A DNA stretch of 64,000 nucleotides from Mariniflexile jejuense (GTDB lineage Bacteria > Bacteroidota > Bacteroidia > Flavobacteriales > Flavobacteriaceae), in the NCBI RefSeq assembly GCF_042675665.1, contig NZ_JBHTJI010000001.1, forward strand, positions 1,860,001 to 1,924,000. The letters run 5' to 3'. The notes below the pieces were generated by a model, which had not been told where the DNA came from, did no database searches, and was given only the letters and a program-made list of their open reading frames with translations. Made by a program: the position numbers and the translations under genes. Each line of letters starts with the position of its first letter. Position 1 is the first letter of the stretch. Of the stretch, positions 1 to 9,811 are shown one piece after another.

Positions 1-82
1 TTTTGTCACCCATTTTGGCTTTTTGTTATTATAGTTAATATAGCACACATTAGTGTTAAAATAACATATTTACAAAACCAAA

Positions 83-1270
83 ATGAATACAGTTAGTCCT
101 AATATATTAAAGCTTATTTCAAAATACACATCCAAAAATATAAGCGAAAAAGAATTTCTCGAATTAAAACAATGGCTACTAGACGATTCTAAAAACGAGC
201 AATTTTTTATTGAATACTTAAAAAAACATAAAAAATTAAGACGAACAGAATTCTTAAAAATACTGAATAAAGATGCCGCTTGGAATACTATTATATCTAA
301 ACTAGAAAATCCATTAACCCAAACATCAAACTCAAAAACGCAAATTCTTAGATATTTAAAACCTAATCGTACAATTTTAAAATATGCCGCGGTTGCCATT
401 TTATTTTTAAGCATTGGCTATTTGTATAAAAACGATATTTTTTTAAAAACAAACACTAGCGTTATACCAACGGAAAGCATTACACTTCAATTAGAAAATG
501 GTGATATAAAAATTATACAAAGTGATGGCACTATGCAATTAGTTGACGCTAAAGGAAACCAAATTGGCGTACAAACCAAAAACCAAATTGTATATAGCAA
601 TACTACCAACAATGAAACGCTAGTTTACAATACACTAACCGTTCCTTATGGAAAACGATTTGAGGTTCAATTGTCTGATGGCACCATTGTACATTTAAAC
701 TCTGGTACATCTTTAAAATACCCAGTTAAGTTTATTAAAGGAAAAAACAGAGAAGTATTTTTAACTGGCGAAGCATTTTTTACTGTTACAAAAGATAAAA
801 AACATCCTTTTATTGTAAATGCTGAAAACCTAAATGTAGAAGTTTTAGGCACCGAATTTAATGTATCTGCTTACCCAGAAGACACTACTACCGATGTTGT
901 TTTAGTTGAAGGTTCAGTAGGCATGTATAAAGATGCTCAAACACTTCAAAATGGCACTATGCTAATTCCTAGCACAAAAGGAACACTTAACAAAAAAGAC
1001 CAACAAATAACTACACAAAAAGTTAATACACTTATTTACACATCGTGGATACAAGGTGGTTTATTTTTTAGAAATATCCCTTTTGAAAATATTGCTAAAA
1101 AATTAGAACGCCATTACAACAAAAAAATAATTATCACAAACGAGCAATTAAAAAACGAAATTTTCAATGCTAACTTTAATGATGAGCCAATTGAAAAAAT
1201 ATTAAGCTATTTCAGTGATAGTTACAATATTAAATACAAAATAACCAACAACACTATCTATATAAACTAA
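83..1270 (+). CDS. FecR-family anti-sigma factor (PUL 1)
   Basis: Inner-membrane regulator that relays a signal from its TonB-dependent transducer to an ECF sigma factor. The 395-residue protein has a cytoplasmic N-terminal part (about 1-97), one transmembrane helix (about 99-116), a periplasmic FecR domain (about 180-275, including LTVPYGKRFEVQLSDGT and GEAFFTV) and a C-terminal DUF4974-like domain (about 325-395). It is followed by a SusC with an STN domain, the usual partner. It is clearly paralogous to the FecR at 11688-12854. No sigma gene lies in the 82 bases upstream, so its sigma partner is inferred to be just outside the window. Family assignment is secure; the inducing glycan is unknown, but the downstream GH28 suggests a pectin fragment. 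Confidence 0.93.
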   Translation: MNTVSPNILKLISKYTSKNISEKEFLELKQWLLDDSKNEQFFIEYLKKHKKLRRTEFLKILNKDAAWNTIISKLENPLTQTSNSKTQILRYLKPNRTILKYAAVAILFLSIGYLYKNDIFLKTNTSVIPTESITLQLENGDIKIIQSDGTMQLVDAKGNQIGVQTKNQIVYSNTTNNETLVYNTLTVPYGKRFEVQLSDGTIVHLNSGTSLKYPVKFIKGKNREVFLTGEAFFTVTKDKKHPFIVNAENLNVEVLGTEFNVSAYPEDTTTDVVLVEGSVGMYKDAQTLQNGTMLIPSTKGTLNKKDQQITTQKVNTLIYTSWIQGGLFFRNIPFENIAKKLERHYNKKIIITNEQLKNEIFNANFNDEPIEKILSYFSDSYNIKYKITNNTIYIN

Positions 1271-1363
1271 TGAATCTTAAAAACAAAAAACTAATGAAAT
1301 AAACACAAAACAAAAAAAAACAACAACTAACAAAATCACTAATTATTCTTTTCAAAAAGGAAT

Positions 1364-1398
1364 AAAAAAAACCGAAAAATGCGCCAACATTTTCCGGT
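1364..1398 (-). terminator. Minus-strand intrinsic terminator-like hairpin upstream of susC 1
   Basis: The arms 1371-1381 and 1388-1398 form an 11-bp stem around a 6-nt loop. On the plus strand there is one A-C mismatch (1375/1394), which becomes a G-U pair in minus-strand RNA. The eight A's at 1364-1371 become a U-tract after the hairpin on the minus strand. A homologous hairpin lies at the same distance from susC 2 (12951-12987). Strand choice is inferred from pairing and the U-tract; no transcript data were available. Confidence 0.6.
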
Positions 1399-1452
1399 AA
1401 TTATTAAGTGACAACTAAATTTAGTCATACACTATTTAAACACATTAAAAAT

Positions 1453-4400
1453 ATGAAAAAACTTCATGATAGAAAAGGCAGAAAACTGTTACTTCTAAAA
1501 TTTAATCTAAAAATGAAATTAACAACCCTATTTACAATAGCATCATTTTTCACTATGATGGCAAATACAGGTTATACACAAAACATTACATTACATGTTG
1601 AAAATGTAACAGTATCACAAGTTATTGATAAAATAGAAGCTTCAACAAATTATAGATTTGTTTACAACACAAAATTTGTTGACCTAAATAGAAAAGTATC
1701 AATACAAGTTGAAAACGATTTAATTGAAAATGTTTTAAGCAACTTATTTAATAATACAAGTACTTCTTTTCTAATAAGAAATACACAAATTATTTTAAAA
1801 GAAACTAAAAACATTAACTCAAATTCAGTATCAAAACCAACTACTGTTAATATCCAAACACATAAAATAAGCGGAATAATTACAGATGCCAATGGACAAC
1901 CGCTAGCTGGTGCTAACATTGTTGAAAAAGGAACATACAATGGTACGCAGTCTGATTTTGATGGAAACTTCACTTTAAATGTTGCAAACTCGAATGCAAC
2001 CATAGTTGTTTCATATGTTGGTTTTATCACAAAAGAAATACCAATTAACAATCAAAAAACTATAAGCATTACATTATTAGAAAGTGCCGATATTTTAGAA
2101 GAAGTTGTTGTAATTGGTTATGGAACTGTAAAAAAACGCGATTTAACTGGTGCTGTGTCTTCAGTTAAAAGTGATGAAATCAAATTAGCGCCTGTAACAA
2201 GCCCTATTGAAGCCATTCAAGGTCGCGTTGCCGGTTTAGATATCACGAGAAATGATGGTCGTTCAAATTCTGGTGTTAGCATTTTACTTCGCGGTAACAG
2301 ATCGTTAACAGCTAGCAGCGAACCCATTTATATTATTGATGGTATTCAAGGAAGCATCAACAACTTAAACCCAAACGATATTGAATCTATTGATGTTTTA
2401 AAAGACGCTTCTTCAACAGCAATTTACGGTTCTGCTGGTGCTAATGGTGTAATTATTATTACTACCAAAAAAGCTAAAGATGGCAAAATACAAGTAGATT
2501 TTGATTCTTACGTAAGTATAAATGGTAATCCATCTTACCCTAGCCCTTTAAAAGGCGATGCTTGGCTAAATTATTTAAGAGAAGGTTATATTGCATCTGG
2601 AAATCCTACACCTAATGATAGAGACGCTGTACTTTCTGCATGGAATTTATCACCTACAATTCTAAACCCATATATAAACAATTCAAAATACATTGATTGG
2701 GTTGATGAAACTTTTAAAACAGGTATTCAAACCAACAATACGTTATCTATTCGTGGTGGAACCGATAAAGTGCAAGCAAGTTTTTCAATGGGATATAACA
2801 AAACAGAAGGTGTTTATAAAGATGACTTCACTAATGTTTACACCATGCGTGGTGATTTGAATATTAAAGCTACAGATTGGGCTAAATTTGGTATTACCAC
2901 AGGTTTAATTTTTAGAGATAGAGAATCTAACAGAAGTCGTATTAATAAAGCCTTCGGCATTATCCCTCTAGGAGATGCATACAATGAAAACGGAGACATA
3001 AACCAATTCCCAGTTGAAGGTTTAACAGATTTGGTTAGTGTACTAGCTAATAATATACCAGGAACTTACAAAAACAATAACAAATATTATAACATAACTG
3101 CAAACCCGTATGCTGAATTTACGCTTGCCAAAGATTTAACTATCAAATCTATTTTAGGCGTTTCAATATCAAATGGCAGAACTGGAGAGTTTAAAAGTGA
3201 CCATACATACCTAATGCTTACAGGTAGTGAAAATGCTATTAGAAGCGGTTCTTACAGTACTAGTTTAGGGTATTCATATAATTGGGAAAACATATTAAAC
3301 TATAAAATTACACTTAATGAAGACCACGATTTTGGAGCTACTTTCATAACATCTTATGCAAAAAATCAAAATGAAGAATCTTATGCTTACAGCGAAGGTT
3401 TTTTATATGACGATTTCTCATTCTATAATATTGATGCTGGCTTAAACCCAAGAGTTTCTTCAGATTATTATCACAAAAAACGCATGTCTTATGCTGGTAG
3501 ATTAAATTACAGCTACAAAGGCAAGTACTTATTAACAGGTTCTATTAGATATGATGGCGTTTCGCAACTAGCTAACAACAGATGGGATGCGTTTCCTGCG
3601 GGTGCAGTAGCATGGCGTATTTCAGATGAAAACTTCATGAAAAGCACTAACAATTGGTTAAATAATTTAAAATTACGCGCAGGCTACGGTGTTTCTGGTA
3701 ATACAAATATAGATTCTTATGTTACAAGATCTGAAACCACAAATGGTCCGGATGCTTTAAATTTTGGAAGCGGACAAGTACTAACAACAATTCCTACCGA
3801 ATTTATTGGTAATAGTGATTTGTCTTGGGAGAAATCTTATAATTTAAATATAGGTTTAGACTTTGGGTTATTACATAATAGAATAGATGGCTCAATAGAA
3901 TGGTATAACACAGACACAAAGGATGTAATTTACGAACGCGCATTACCCTCTACAATTGGTGGTGTAACTCCCAAAATTCAATACGCACAATATGGTAACA
4001 TTGCAGAAATGAACAACCATGGTATTGAATTAACACTAACTAGCACAAATGTTAGAACAAAAAATTTTCAATGGAACTCTACACTAACTTTTGCTAGAAA
4101 CTGGGAAGAAATAAACGCCATTAGTTTAGGTGATAATGTATCGCTAGACGATTTAATTTCTGAAGGATTACATATAGGTTCACCAAAAGATATATTTTAT
4201 ACTTATAAAAAAATAGGTATTTGGCAAATAGGTGAAGAAGCTGATGCTGCGGTTTTTGGACTTCAACCTGGTGATACAAAAATTCAAACCAGCTTAAATA
4301 AAATATCTGATGGTGTTTGGGGTAGAACTATTAAAGATGCTTCTGGCAATTCTGTTGATGAACAATATACCGCAAGTAACCCATACGCAATAAACCCTAC

Positions 4401-4902
4401 AGATGACAGACAAATTATTGGTCAAGCAGCACCAAAATGGACAGCTGGTTTTCAAAATACATTTAAATACAAAAATTTCGATTTAAGTATTTATGCAACA
4501 GCACGTTGGGGACAAATGATAGACGGCGAATTACTAGGATATTTCAAACAAGGTGTAATAAATATTCCTGATAATTATGATTATTGGACACCTACAAATC
4601 CAACAAACGATTTCCCAAGACCATATACAACAAGAAGCACACCACCATCTGCTCCTAATTTAGGTTTAACTAATGTAGATGCTTCATACTTAAAAATTAA
4701 AAATATAACCTTAGGATATTCATTACCACAAAGTTTTGCAAAAAGTATTGGAGCAACAAATTTTAGAGTTTACGGTACTATTTATAATTCTTTAGTAATT
4801 ACAAAAAGTCATTTACTAGATGGGTTAGACCCAGAAACTAGAGCTTCAGATTCATTTCCATTATATAAACAAATGGTTTTCGGTTTAAACATGTCATTTT
4901 AA
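1453..4902 (+). CDS. SusC-like TonB-dependent outer-membrane transporter/transducer (PUL 1)
   Basis: Outer-membrane barrel that imports oligosaccharides with its SusD partner, powered by TonB. About 1149 residues from ATG 1453. An in-frame GTG at 1408 would add 15 residues, but ATG 1453 matches the MKKL start of the paralogue at 13042 and has the same 54-nt spacing to the upstream hairpin. The order is: signal peptide (the hydrophobic stretch starting MKLTTLF), STN domain (about 40-105), carboxypeptidase-regulatory-like repeat (ISGIITDANGQPLAGANI), plug with LEEVVVIGYGTVKKRDLTGA, then beta-barrel ending in an aromatic residue (NMSF). The STN domain marks a signal-transducing receptor, which fits the FecR gene upstream. 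The susD gene begins 12 nt later. Substrate is inferred to be pectic. Confidence 0.95.
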   Translation: MKKLHDRKGRKLLLLKFNLKMKLTTLFTIASFFTMMANTGYTQNITLHVENVTVSQVIDKIEASTNYRFVYNTKFVDLNRKVSIQVENDLIENVLSNLFNNTSTSFLIRNTQIILKETKNINSNSVSKPTTVNIQTHKISGIITDANGQPLAGANIVEKGTYNGTQSDFDGNFTLNVANSNATIVVSYVGFITKEIPINNQKTISITLLESADILEEVVVIGYGTVKKRDLTGAVSSVKSDEIKLAPVTSPIEAIQGRVAGLDITRNDGRSNSGVSILLRGNRSLTASSEPIYIIDGIQGSINNLNPNDIESIDVLKDASSTAIYGSAGANGVIIITTKKAKDGKIQVDFDSYVSINGNPSYPSPLKGDAWLNYLREGYIASGNPTPNDRDAVLSAWNLSPTILNPYINNSKYIDWVDETFKTGIQTNNTLSIRGGTDKVQASFSMGYNKTEGVYKDDFTNVYTMRGDLNIKATDWAKFGITTGLIFRDRESNRSRINKAFGIIPLGDAYNENGDINQFPVEGLTDLVSVLANNIPGTYKNNNKYYNITANPYAEFTLAKDLTIKSILGVSISNGRTGEFKSDHTYLMLTGSENAIRSGSYSTSLGYSYNWENILNYKITLNEDHDFGATFITSYAKNQNEESYAYSEGFLYDDFSFYNIDAGLNPRVSSDYYHKKRMSYAGRLNYSYKGKYLLTGSIRYDGVSQLANNRWDAFPAGAVAWRISDENFMKSTNNWLNNLKLRAGYGVSGNTNIDSYVTRSETTNGPDALNFGSGQVLTTIPTEFIGNSDLSWEKSYNLNIGLDFGLLHNRIDGSIEWYNTDTKDVIYERALPSTIGGVTPKIQYAQYGNIAEMNNHGIELTLTSTNVRTKNFQWNSTLTFARNWEEINAISLGDNVSLDDLISEGLHIGSPKDIFYTYKKIGIWQIGEEADAAVFGLQPGDTKIQTSLNKISDGVWGRTIKDASGNSVDEQYTASNPYAINPTDDRQIIGQAAPKWTAGFQNTFKYKNFDLSIYATARWGQMIDGELLGYFKQGVINIPDNYDYWTPTNPTNDFPRPYTTRSTPPSAPNLGLTNVDASYLKIKNITLGYSLPQSFAKSIGATNFRVYGTIYNSLVITKSHLLDGLDPETRASDSFPLYKQMVFGLNMSF

Positions 4903-4914
4903 AAAAAGAAAAAG

Positions 4915-6822
4915 ATGAAAAAAATACTAAATTTAAAAACAACACTACCTGTAATATTACTGGTATTCATGATAACTTCCTGCGATTTAGACGAAGTTAA
5001 TTACAGAACCGCAGATACAGATATTTCATATAAAAGTCCTGATGGCTATGAAAGTTTATTAAACTATGGCTATGATGCTTTATATTATTTCTATGGAAAA
5101 GTAGATGGTATTGGAGCTCAAGAAATGGGAACAGATTTATGGTGGTCTGAATCTAAATACACAGCATACACACAATATGATGGTAGTTTAAACACAGATC
5201 AAGGTCAGAATACTGTTTTTTGGCAAGGCTTTTATGCTGCAATCAATTATGCAAATTTAGCCATTTACTATGCTGATAAAGTTGAAGGCTATACCGATGC
5301 ACAACGAAAAGCTAAAGCAGCTGAAGCTCATTTTTTAAGAGGATGGAGTTATTTGCAAATTGTAGAACAATATGGCAATGTAGTTTTAACAACAAGACCA
5401 TCTACACTATCTACAAACGAGGATAATTTTCCAGTACGTAGTAGTGAAGAAAAAATTTATGAATTAATTTTAAGCGATTTAGAATTCGCTAGTCAAAATC
5501 TTCCTGTAAGTCAAGGTACAGATCGTGGGCGCGCGTCTAAAAAAGCAGCTTTAGGAATGCTTGCGAAAGCTTATCTTCAAAGAACACGTTTAGGTGATGA
5601 AGCTTTGTATGCCGGAAAAGCATTAGCTACAGCCAAAGATTTAATTGACAACAGAGTAGCTTATGGTTGTGATTTGTACACAAGTACTGCTACCAAATCT
5701 GGATATGCGCAATTATGGGACGGTGTTAACAATAAAACCAATAAAGAATTTTTGTTTATTGAAGCTGTTGATGCTGATACTTATTTTAATCCTGAAGGAG
5801 GAAATAGAGGTCGTACCCGTCAATATTACGAAATGGATTTAAAAACAGTAGGTGCTGAATGGGGAACGACTGAGAAAAACTGCGCATGGTATGGTAGAGC
5901 TAACGATAGAGGTTTTAAACCTACCAAGTATTTATTAACCGAAATTTTTACTCCTGTAAAAAACCCAGCAGACACTCGTTTTGATAACACATTCTTCACA
6001 GAATACTACAACTCTAGATGGTCTGACTTTACAATCAATCAAAATATAATAACTAAATACGGTAAAAATCAATCATTATTAGGTCGTGTAATTAAAAATA
6101 CCGCTGGCACTTATACAAAAGGTCAAACATATTATGCAGGCAGAAGCGTATATTATCCAACCTTAAATGCCTCTGGAATTGTTAACATGGTTGATACAAA
6201 TGCTGATGGTTACCTAGATGGTATTTCTGTATTCACACCTAATTACCCAATGACAGCATCAGAAAAAAGCTCACTACCGTTTCTTGTTGTAACACCTGAG
6301 GAACAATTTGAAGCAAATGGAAAATCTGTAACGGCTGCTTCTGGAGGTCTAGGTGCAGAATATAGCAACTGCTATCCTTCTCTAAATAAATTTTCATCTA
6401 TTTATTGGATTTTTAATAACCAAAGATGGATGGGTGATGTTCCAATTCTTCGTTTAGGCGATGTTTATTTAATTGCTGCTGAAGCTGCACTTCGTAAAAA
6501 TAATGATCAAGCAACTGCTGCAACATACGTAAACACATTACGTAAACGTGCAGCTGTAACAAGTCGTGAAAATGAAATGATTGTTTCTGCAGGACAAGTA
6601 ACTTTAGATTTTATTTTAGCTGAACGTGCAAGAGAATTAACTGGAGAACAAGTACGTTGGGAAGATTTGAAAAGATTTGGAAAACTTACAAGTGCCTATT
6701 TAACTTCAAAAAACCCAGATATTACAGCTTTTGATGATAATAAACACAAAGTAAGACCAATTCCTCAAGCATTTCTTGATGCCATAGTTAATGCTGATGA
6801 ATTTGGTACTAATGGATATTAA
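4915..6822 (+). CDS. SusD/RagB-like surface glycan-binding lipoprotein (PUL 1)
   Basis: Surface lipoprotein that caps the SusC barrel and captures glycan. The 635-residue protein has a lipoprotein signal with lipobox ITSC (Cys23). The N-terminal half shows the helical TPR-like SusD fold (for example AEAHFLRGWSYLQIVEQYGNV and KAALGMLAKAYLQRT). The C-terminal RagB part has LGDVYLIAAEAAL, YVNTLRKRAA and LAERARELTGEQVRWEDLKRFG, all typical of the family. It starts 12 nt after susC and is followed by a strong terminator, so susC-susD end one transcript. Confidence in family is very high; the ligand is not determinable by reading. Confidence 0.95.
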   Translation: MKKILNLKTTLPVILLVFMITSCDLDEVNYRTADTDISYKSPDGYESLLNYGYDALYYFYGKVDGIGAQEMGTDLWWSESKYTAYTQYDGSLNTDQGQNTVFWQGFYAAINYANLAIYYADKVEGYTDAQRKAKAAEAHFLRGWSYLQIVEQYGNVVLTTRPSTLSTNEDNFPVRSSEEKIYELILSDLEFASQNLPVSQGTDRGRASKKAALGMLAKAYLQRTRLGDEALYAGKALATAKDLIDNRVAYGCDLYTSTATKSGYAQLWDGVNNKTNKEFLFIEAVDADTYFNPEGGNRGRTRQYYEMDLKTVGAEWGTTEKNCAWYGRANDRGFKPTKYLLTEIFTPVKNPADTRFDNTFFTEYYNSRWSDFTINQNIITKYGKNQSLLGRVIKNTAGTYTKGQTYYAGRSVYYPTLNASGIVNMVDTNADGYLDGISVFTPNYPMTASEKSSLPFLVVTPEEQFEANGKSVTAASGGLGAEYSNCYPSLNKFSSIYWIFNNQRWMGDVPILRLGDVYLIAAEAALRKNNDQATAATYVNTLRKRAAVTSRENEMIVSAGQVTLDFILAERARELTGEQVRWEDLKRFGKLTSAYLTSKNPDITAFDDNKHKVRPIPQAFLDAIVNADEFGTNGY

Positions 6823-6888
6823 TTTTAGTTAGTTTAGTTTGTTTAATAATTTAGATAGTAAGCTTCGGTAAGCTATCTAATAGAAATT

Positions 6889-6929
6889 GGGAATACTTTT
6901 AATTCTAATAAAAAGTATTCCCTTTTTTT
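6889..6929 (+). terminator. Rho-independent terminator after susD 1
   Basis: Perfect 12-bp stem (6889-6900 with 6911-6922) and a 10-nt loop, followed by seven T's (6923-6929). A second, weaker inverted repeat (AGATAG...CTATCT, about 6853-6878) lies just before it. It separates fecR-susC-susD from the enzyme genes that follow. Confidence 0.85.
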
Positions 6930-6973
6930 AGTAAATTTAACAACCAAATTAGTAAATAATTCAAATTATTCTG

Positions 6974-8329
6974 ATGCTTAAACAATTCTTCTTTTGTGTT
7001 TTTTTACTAATTTTTCAAAACATTAGTTCTCAAATTAACACACCAGAGTATAACGTTTATAATTTTGGAGCAAAAGGTGATGGCGTTACAAACGATCAAG
7101 AAGCCATTCAAAAAACTATCTCAGCTTGTTCTAAAACTGGTGGCACAGTAATTCTAAAAAATGGTACTTTTTTAACGGGTCAATTAAAATTAGTAAGTAA
7201 TCTGGTTTTAAAAATTGATTCTTCTGCAACTATTTTAGGAATTAAATCTGATGAAGAAAAAGACTATCCACACCATCTTATAGAAACAAAATACCCTAAC
7301 CGTATGTTGCAAGATTGCCAAAGACGTTTACTATACGGCAATAATATAACCAATGTTACTATTACAGGTGGCGGTACCATTAATGGACAAGGTGATTATG
7401 AACCTTGGATGCATGTAAAAGAATTAGGAATTGAAAAAGATCGACCTTCAATTCTTGCTTTCGTAGGTTCAAAAAACATAACTATTTCAAATATCAAACT
7501 CTTAAAACCAGCTTGTTGGACGCAAGTTTATATTGAGTCGGAAAATATTATTATTAAAAACATAAAAGTCAATACAGGCAATTTAACCCCAAACCGTGAT
7601 GGTATTGATATAGTTGATTGCCATAATGTGATTATAGAAGATAGCTTCATTCAATCAGAAGACGATGGTATTTGTTTTAAAAGTGGTAGTGAATTCGGCT
7701 GTAAAGATATTATTGTAAGACGTTGTATTATTGACAAACTTAATGTTAATGCTGGAAATTGCTTTAAATTAGGAACAGATGGTTTGGGTAGTTTTATGAA
7801 CTTTGATGTTTCTGAATTAACATTAAAAAACGCTTATCAAAATTCTGCAATTGCAATTGAATCCATGGATGGTGCTGTAATCGATAACATGACTATTAGA
7901 GATTCTAATATAACCAATTGCGGTCAAGCCTTCTTTATTATACTAGCAGACAGAAAAAGAACTGTACCTAAAAGAAATCCGCGCATAGGAACAATTTCTA
8001 ACATCCATTTCAAAAACATTACAGGAACAAATTTTACCCAACAATACCCTTCAATAATTACTGGAATTGTTGGCCATAACATTCAAAACATCTCTTTTGA
8101 AAATATCAATTTAAATTTAAAAGGAGGTATAAACACCACCACCCAAACCGTAATGGAATATGATGGAAAATACCCAGAAGGCAGCTATTTTGGAAATACA
8201 AATGCACATGCCTTTTTTATAAGACATACTGATAATGTTACTTTTACAAATTGTAAAATAACAACTGAAACTGAAGATGAACGTGAATGGATAGTAACCG
8301 AAAACGTAAAAAATATTTCAATTAAATAA
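6974..8329 (+). CDS. GH28-related polygalacturonase, exported
   Basis: Predicted right-handed beta-helix glycosidase acting on pectic galacturonan or rhamnogalacturonan fragments. The 451-residue protein has an N-terminal signal peptide ending near ISSQ, then the pectate-lyase-like start YNVYNFGAKGDGVTNDQEAI. GH28 active-site strands are visible: NRDGIDIVD (N-x-D) and SEDDGICFKSG (paired Asp). The usual third motif with a catalytic-site His (GHG or G-[SH]-H type) is not evident; the equivalent region reads GNCFKLGTDGLGSF. It therefore belongs to a divergent GH28 subgroup, and its exact bond specificity is uncertain. It lies behind the terminator at 6889-6929 and before two oxidoreductase genes. 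Confidence 0.82.
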   Translation: MLKQFFFCVFLLIFQNISSQINTPEYNVYNFGAKGDGVTNDQEAIQKTISACSKTGGTVILKNGTFLTGQLKLVSNLVLKIDSSATILGIKSDEEKDYPHHLIETKYPNRMLQDCQRRLLYGNNITNVTITGGGTINGQGDYEPWMHVKELGIEKDRPSILAFVGSKNITISNIKLLKPACWTQVYIESENIIIKNIKVNTGNLTPNRDGIDIVDCHNVIIEDSFIQSEDDGICFKSGSEFGCKDIIVRRCIIDKLNVNAGNCFKLGTDGLGSFMNFDVSELTLKNAYQNSAIAIESMDGAVIDNMTIRDSNITNCGQAFFIILADRKRTVPKRNPRIGTISNIHFKNITGTNFTQQYPSIITGIVGHNIQNISFENINLNLKGGINTTTQTVMEYDGKYPEGSYFGNTNAHAFFIRHTDNVTFTNCKITTETEDEREWIVTENVKNISIK

Positions 8330-8357
8330 AACCAATTAACCACTAAACTTTAATAAC

Positions 8358-9752
8358 ATGACTAATACTAGACGACAATTTTTAGCATCAATAAGTATGC
8401 TAGCGGCTTATAGTGCCTTTCCAATTAATGCTTTCAGCTTTGGTAGTTCAAAAAAACTTAGAGTAGTGCTTGTAGGAACAGGTGTTCGAGGTATTAGCTT
8501 TTGGGGAAAACGACTTATTGAAGAATATTCAGATATTTTAGAATTTGTAGGATTAAGCGATATAAATCCTGGCAGATTAGAATACGCTAAAAAATACATT
8601 GGTGTAAATTGCCCAACGTTTATTGATTTTGACGCCATGTTGAATAAAACAAAACCAGACCTAATTATAGTAACAACAGTAGATGCTACACACCATCAAT
8701 TCATAATAAAAGGTTTGGAATTTGGTTGTGATGTGCTTACCGAAAAACCATTAACTACTGATGAAACTAAAGCGCAAGCCATTTTAAATGCCGAAAAAAA
8801 ATCTGACAAAAAATTGATTGTTGGTTTTAATTACAGATGGAGTCCTTACAGCACAAAAATTAAAGAATTGTTAAGTAGCGGTACTATTGGTAAAATCACT
8901 TCGGTAGACTTTAACTGGTATTTAAACACACATCATGGCGCTTCTTATTTTAGAAGATGGCATGGTGAAAAAGACAAAAGTAATTCACTTTGGGTACACA
9001 AATCTACACATCATTTCGATTTGGTAAATTGGTGGTTAGATTCAGATCCTGAAGAAGTTTTCGCCTACGGAAGCTTAGAACATTATGGTGCAAACGGTCC
9101 TTTTAGAGGCGATAATTGCAGAACTTGCGAACACAAAACAAATTGCGAATACTTTTTTGATATTACAAAAGACAAACACATGATGCAACTATATGTAGCA
9201 AACGAAAAACACGATGGATATATTAGAGACAATTGTTTATTTAGAAACAACATAGATATTTACGATAAAATGTCTGCTCAAATAAAATATGCCAACAACG
9301 CTACTGTAAATTACTCACTAACAACCTATTCGCCTTATGAAGGTTGGCGCATCGCTTTCAATGGTACAGAAGGCAGAATTGAAGCATCTTTAGATATTCC
9401 TTACAACAAAAAAACCGATGTGTCTCAAGCAGAAATGCATGCCAAGGAAATGGAACAAAACGCTTTAGAAGAAGCCGAAACAGAAACTATCATTGTACAT
9501 AAACTATGGAAAGATTACAACAAGGTTTTAGTACCAACTGAAAGAGGTGGTCATGGTGGTGGCGATAAACGTTTACACGACAAAATTTTTAAAACACCAA
9601 ATGAAACAGATCCATTTGAAAGAGCTGCTGGTAGTAGAGATGGTGTTATGTCTGCCATTATAGGTATTGCCGCTAGAAAAAGTATAGAATCTGGAAAACC
9701 AATAAAAATAGCCGATTTAACAGATATTAAACCATTACCAAACCGCGCCTAG
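8358..9752 (+). CDS. Gfo/Idh/MocA oxidoreductase with Tat-type signal
   Basis: NAD(P)-dependent sugar oxidoreductase family. The 464-residue protein begins with a twin-arginine motif (TRRQFLA) and a hydrophobic segment, so it is probably Tat-exported with its cofactor bound, as known for periplasmic glucose-fructose oxidoreductase. A Rossmann fold follows (VVLVGTGVRG) with the substrate-site motif DVLTEKPLTT. A central Cys cluster, CRTCEHKTNC, with a further Cys in DNCLF, could bind a metal; this is inference. It lies 28 nt after the GH28 gene and is probably cotranscribed with it. Substrate is unknown; the neighbours suggest a pectin-derived sugar acid or saccharide. Confidence 0.88.
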   Translation: MTNTRRQFLASISMLAAYSAFPINAFSFGSSKKLRVVLVGTGVRGISFWGKRLIEEYSDILEFVGLSDINPGRLEYAKKYIGVNCPTFIDFDAMLNKTKPDLIIVTTVDATHHQFIIKGLEFGCDVLTEKPLTTDETKAQAILNAEKKSDKKLIVGFNYRWSPYSTKIKELLSSGTIGKITSVDFNWYLNTHHGASYFRRWHGEKDKSNSLWVHKSTHHFDLVNWWLDSDPEEVFAYGSLEHYGANGPFRGDNCRTCEHKTNCEYFFDITKDKHMMQLYVANEKHDGYIRDNCLFRNNIDIYDKMSAQIKYANNATVNYSLTTYSPYEGWRIAFNGTEGRIEASLDIPYNKKTDVSQAEMHAKEMEQNALEEAETETIIVHKLWKDYNKVLVPTERGGHGGGDKRLHDKIFKTPNETDPFERAAGSRDGVMSAIIGIAARKSIESGKPIKIADLTDIKPLPNRA

Positions 9753-9811
9753 TACTAGTGTGGTTAAATTCATATTTGTATTTTAGAGGTTATTATTAAA
9801 AAACAATCAAT

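Noticed and set aside
1371..1398. The hairpin as a plus-strand attenuator of susC
   Set aside because: On the plus strand it has an A-C mismatch and is preceded, not followed, by the homopolymer run, so it is a poor plus-strand terminator. Not fully excluded.
1408..1452. GTG start at 1408 for susC 1
   Set aside because: ATG 1453 aligns with the paralogue's start and keeps the conserved 54-nt hairpin spacing; the extra 15 residues have no counterpart.
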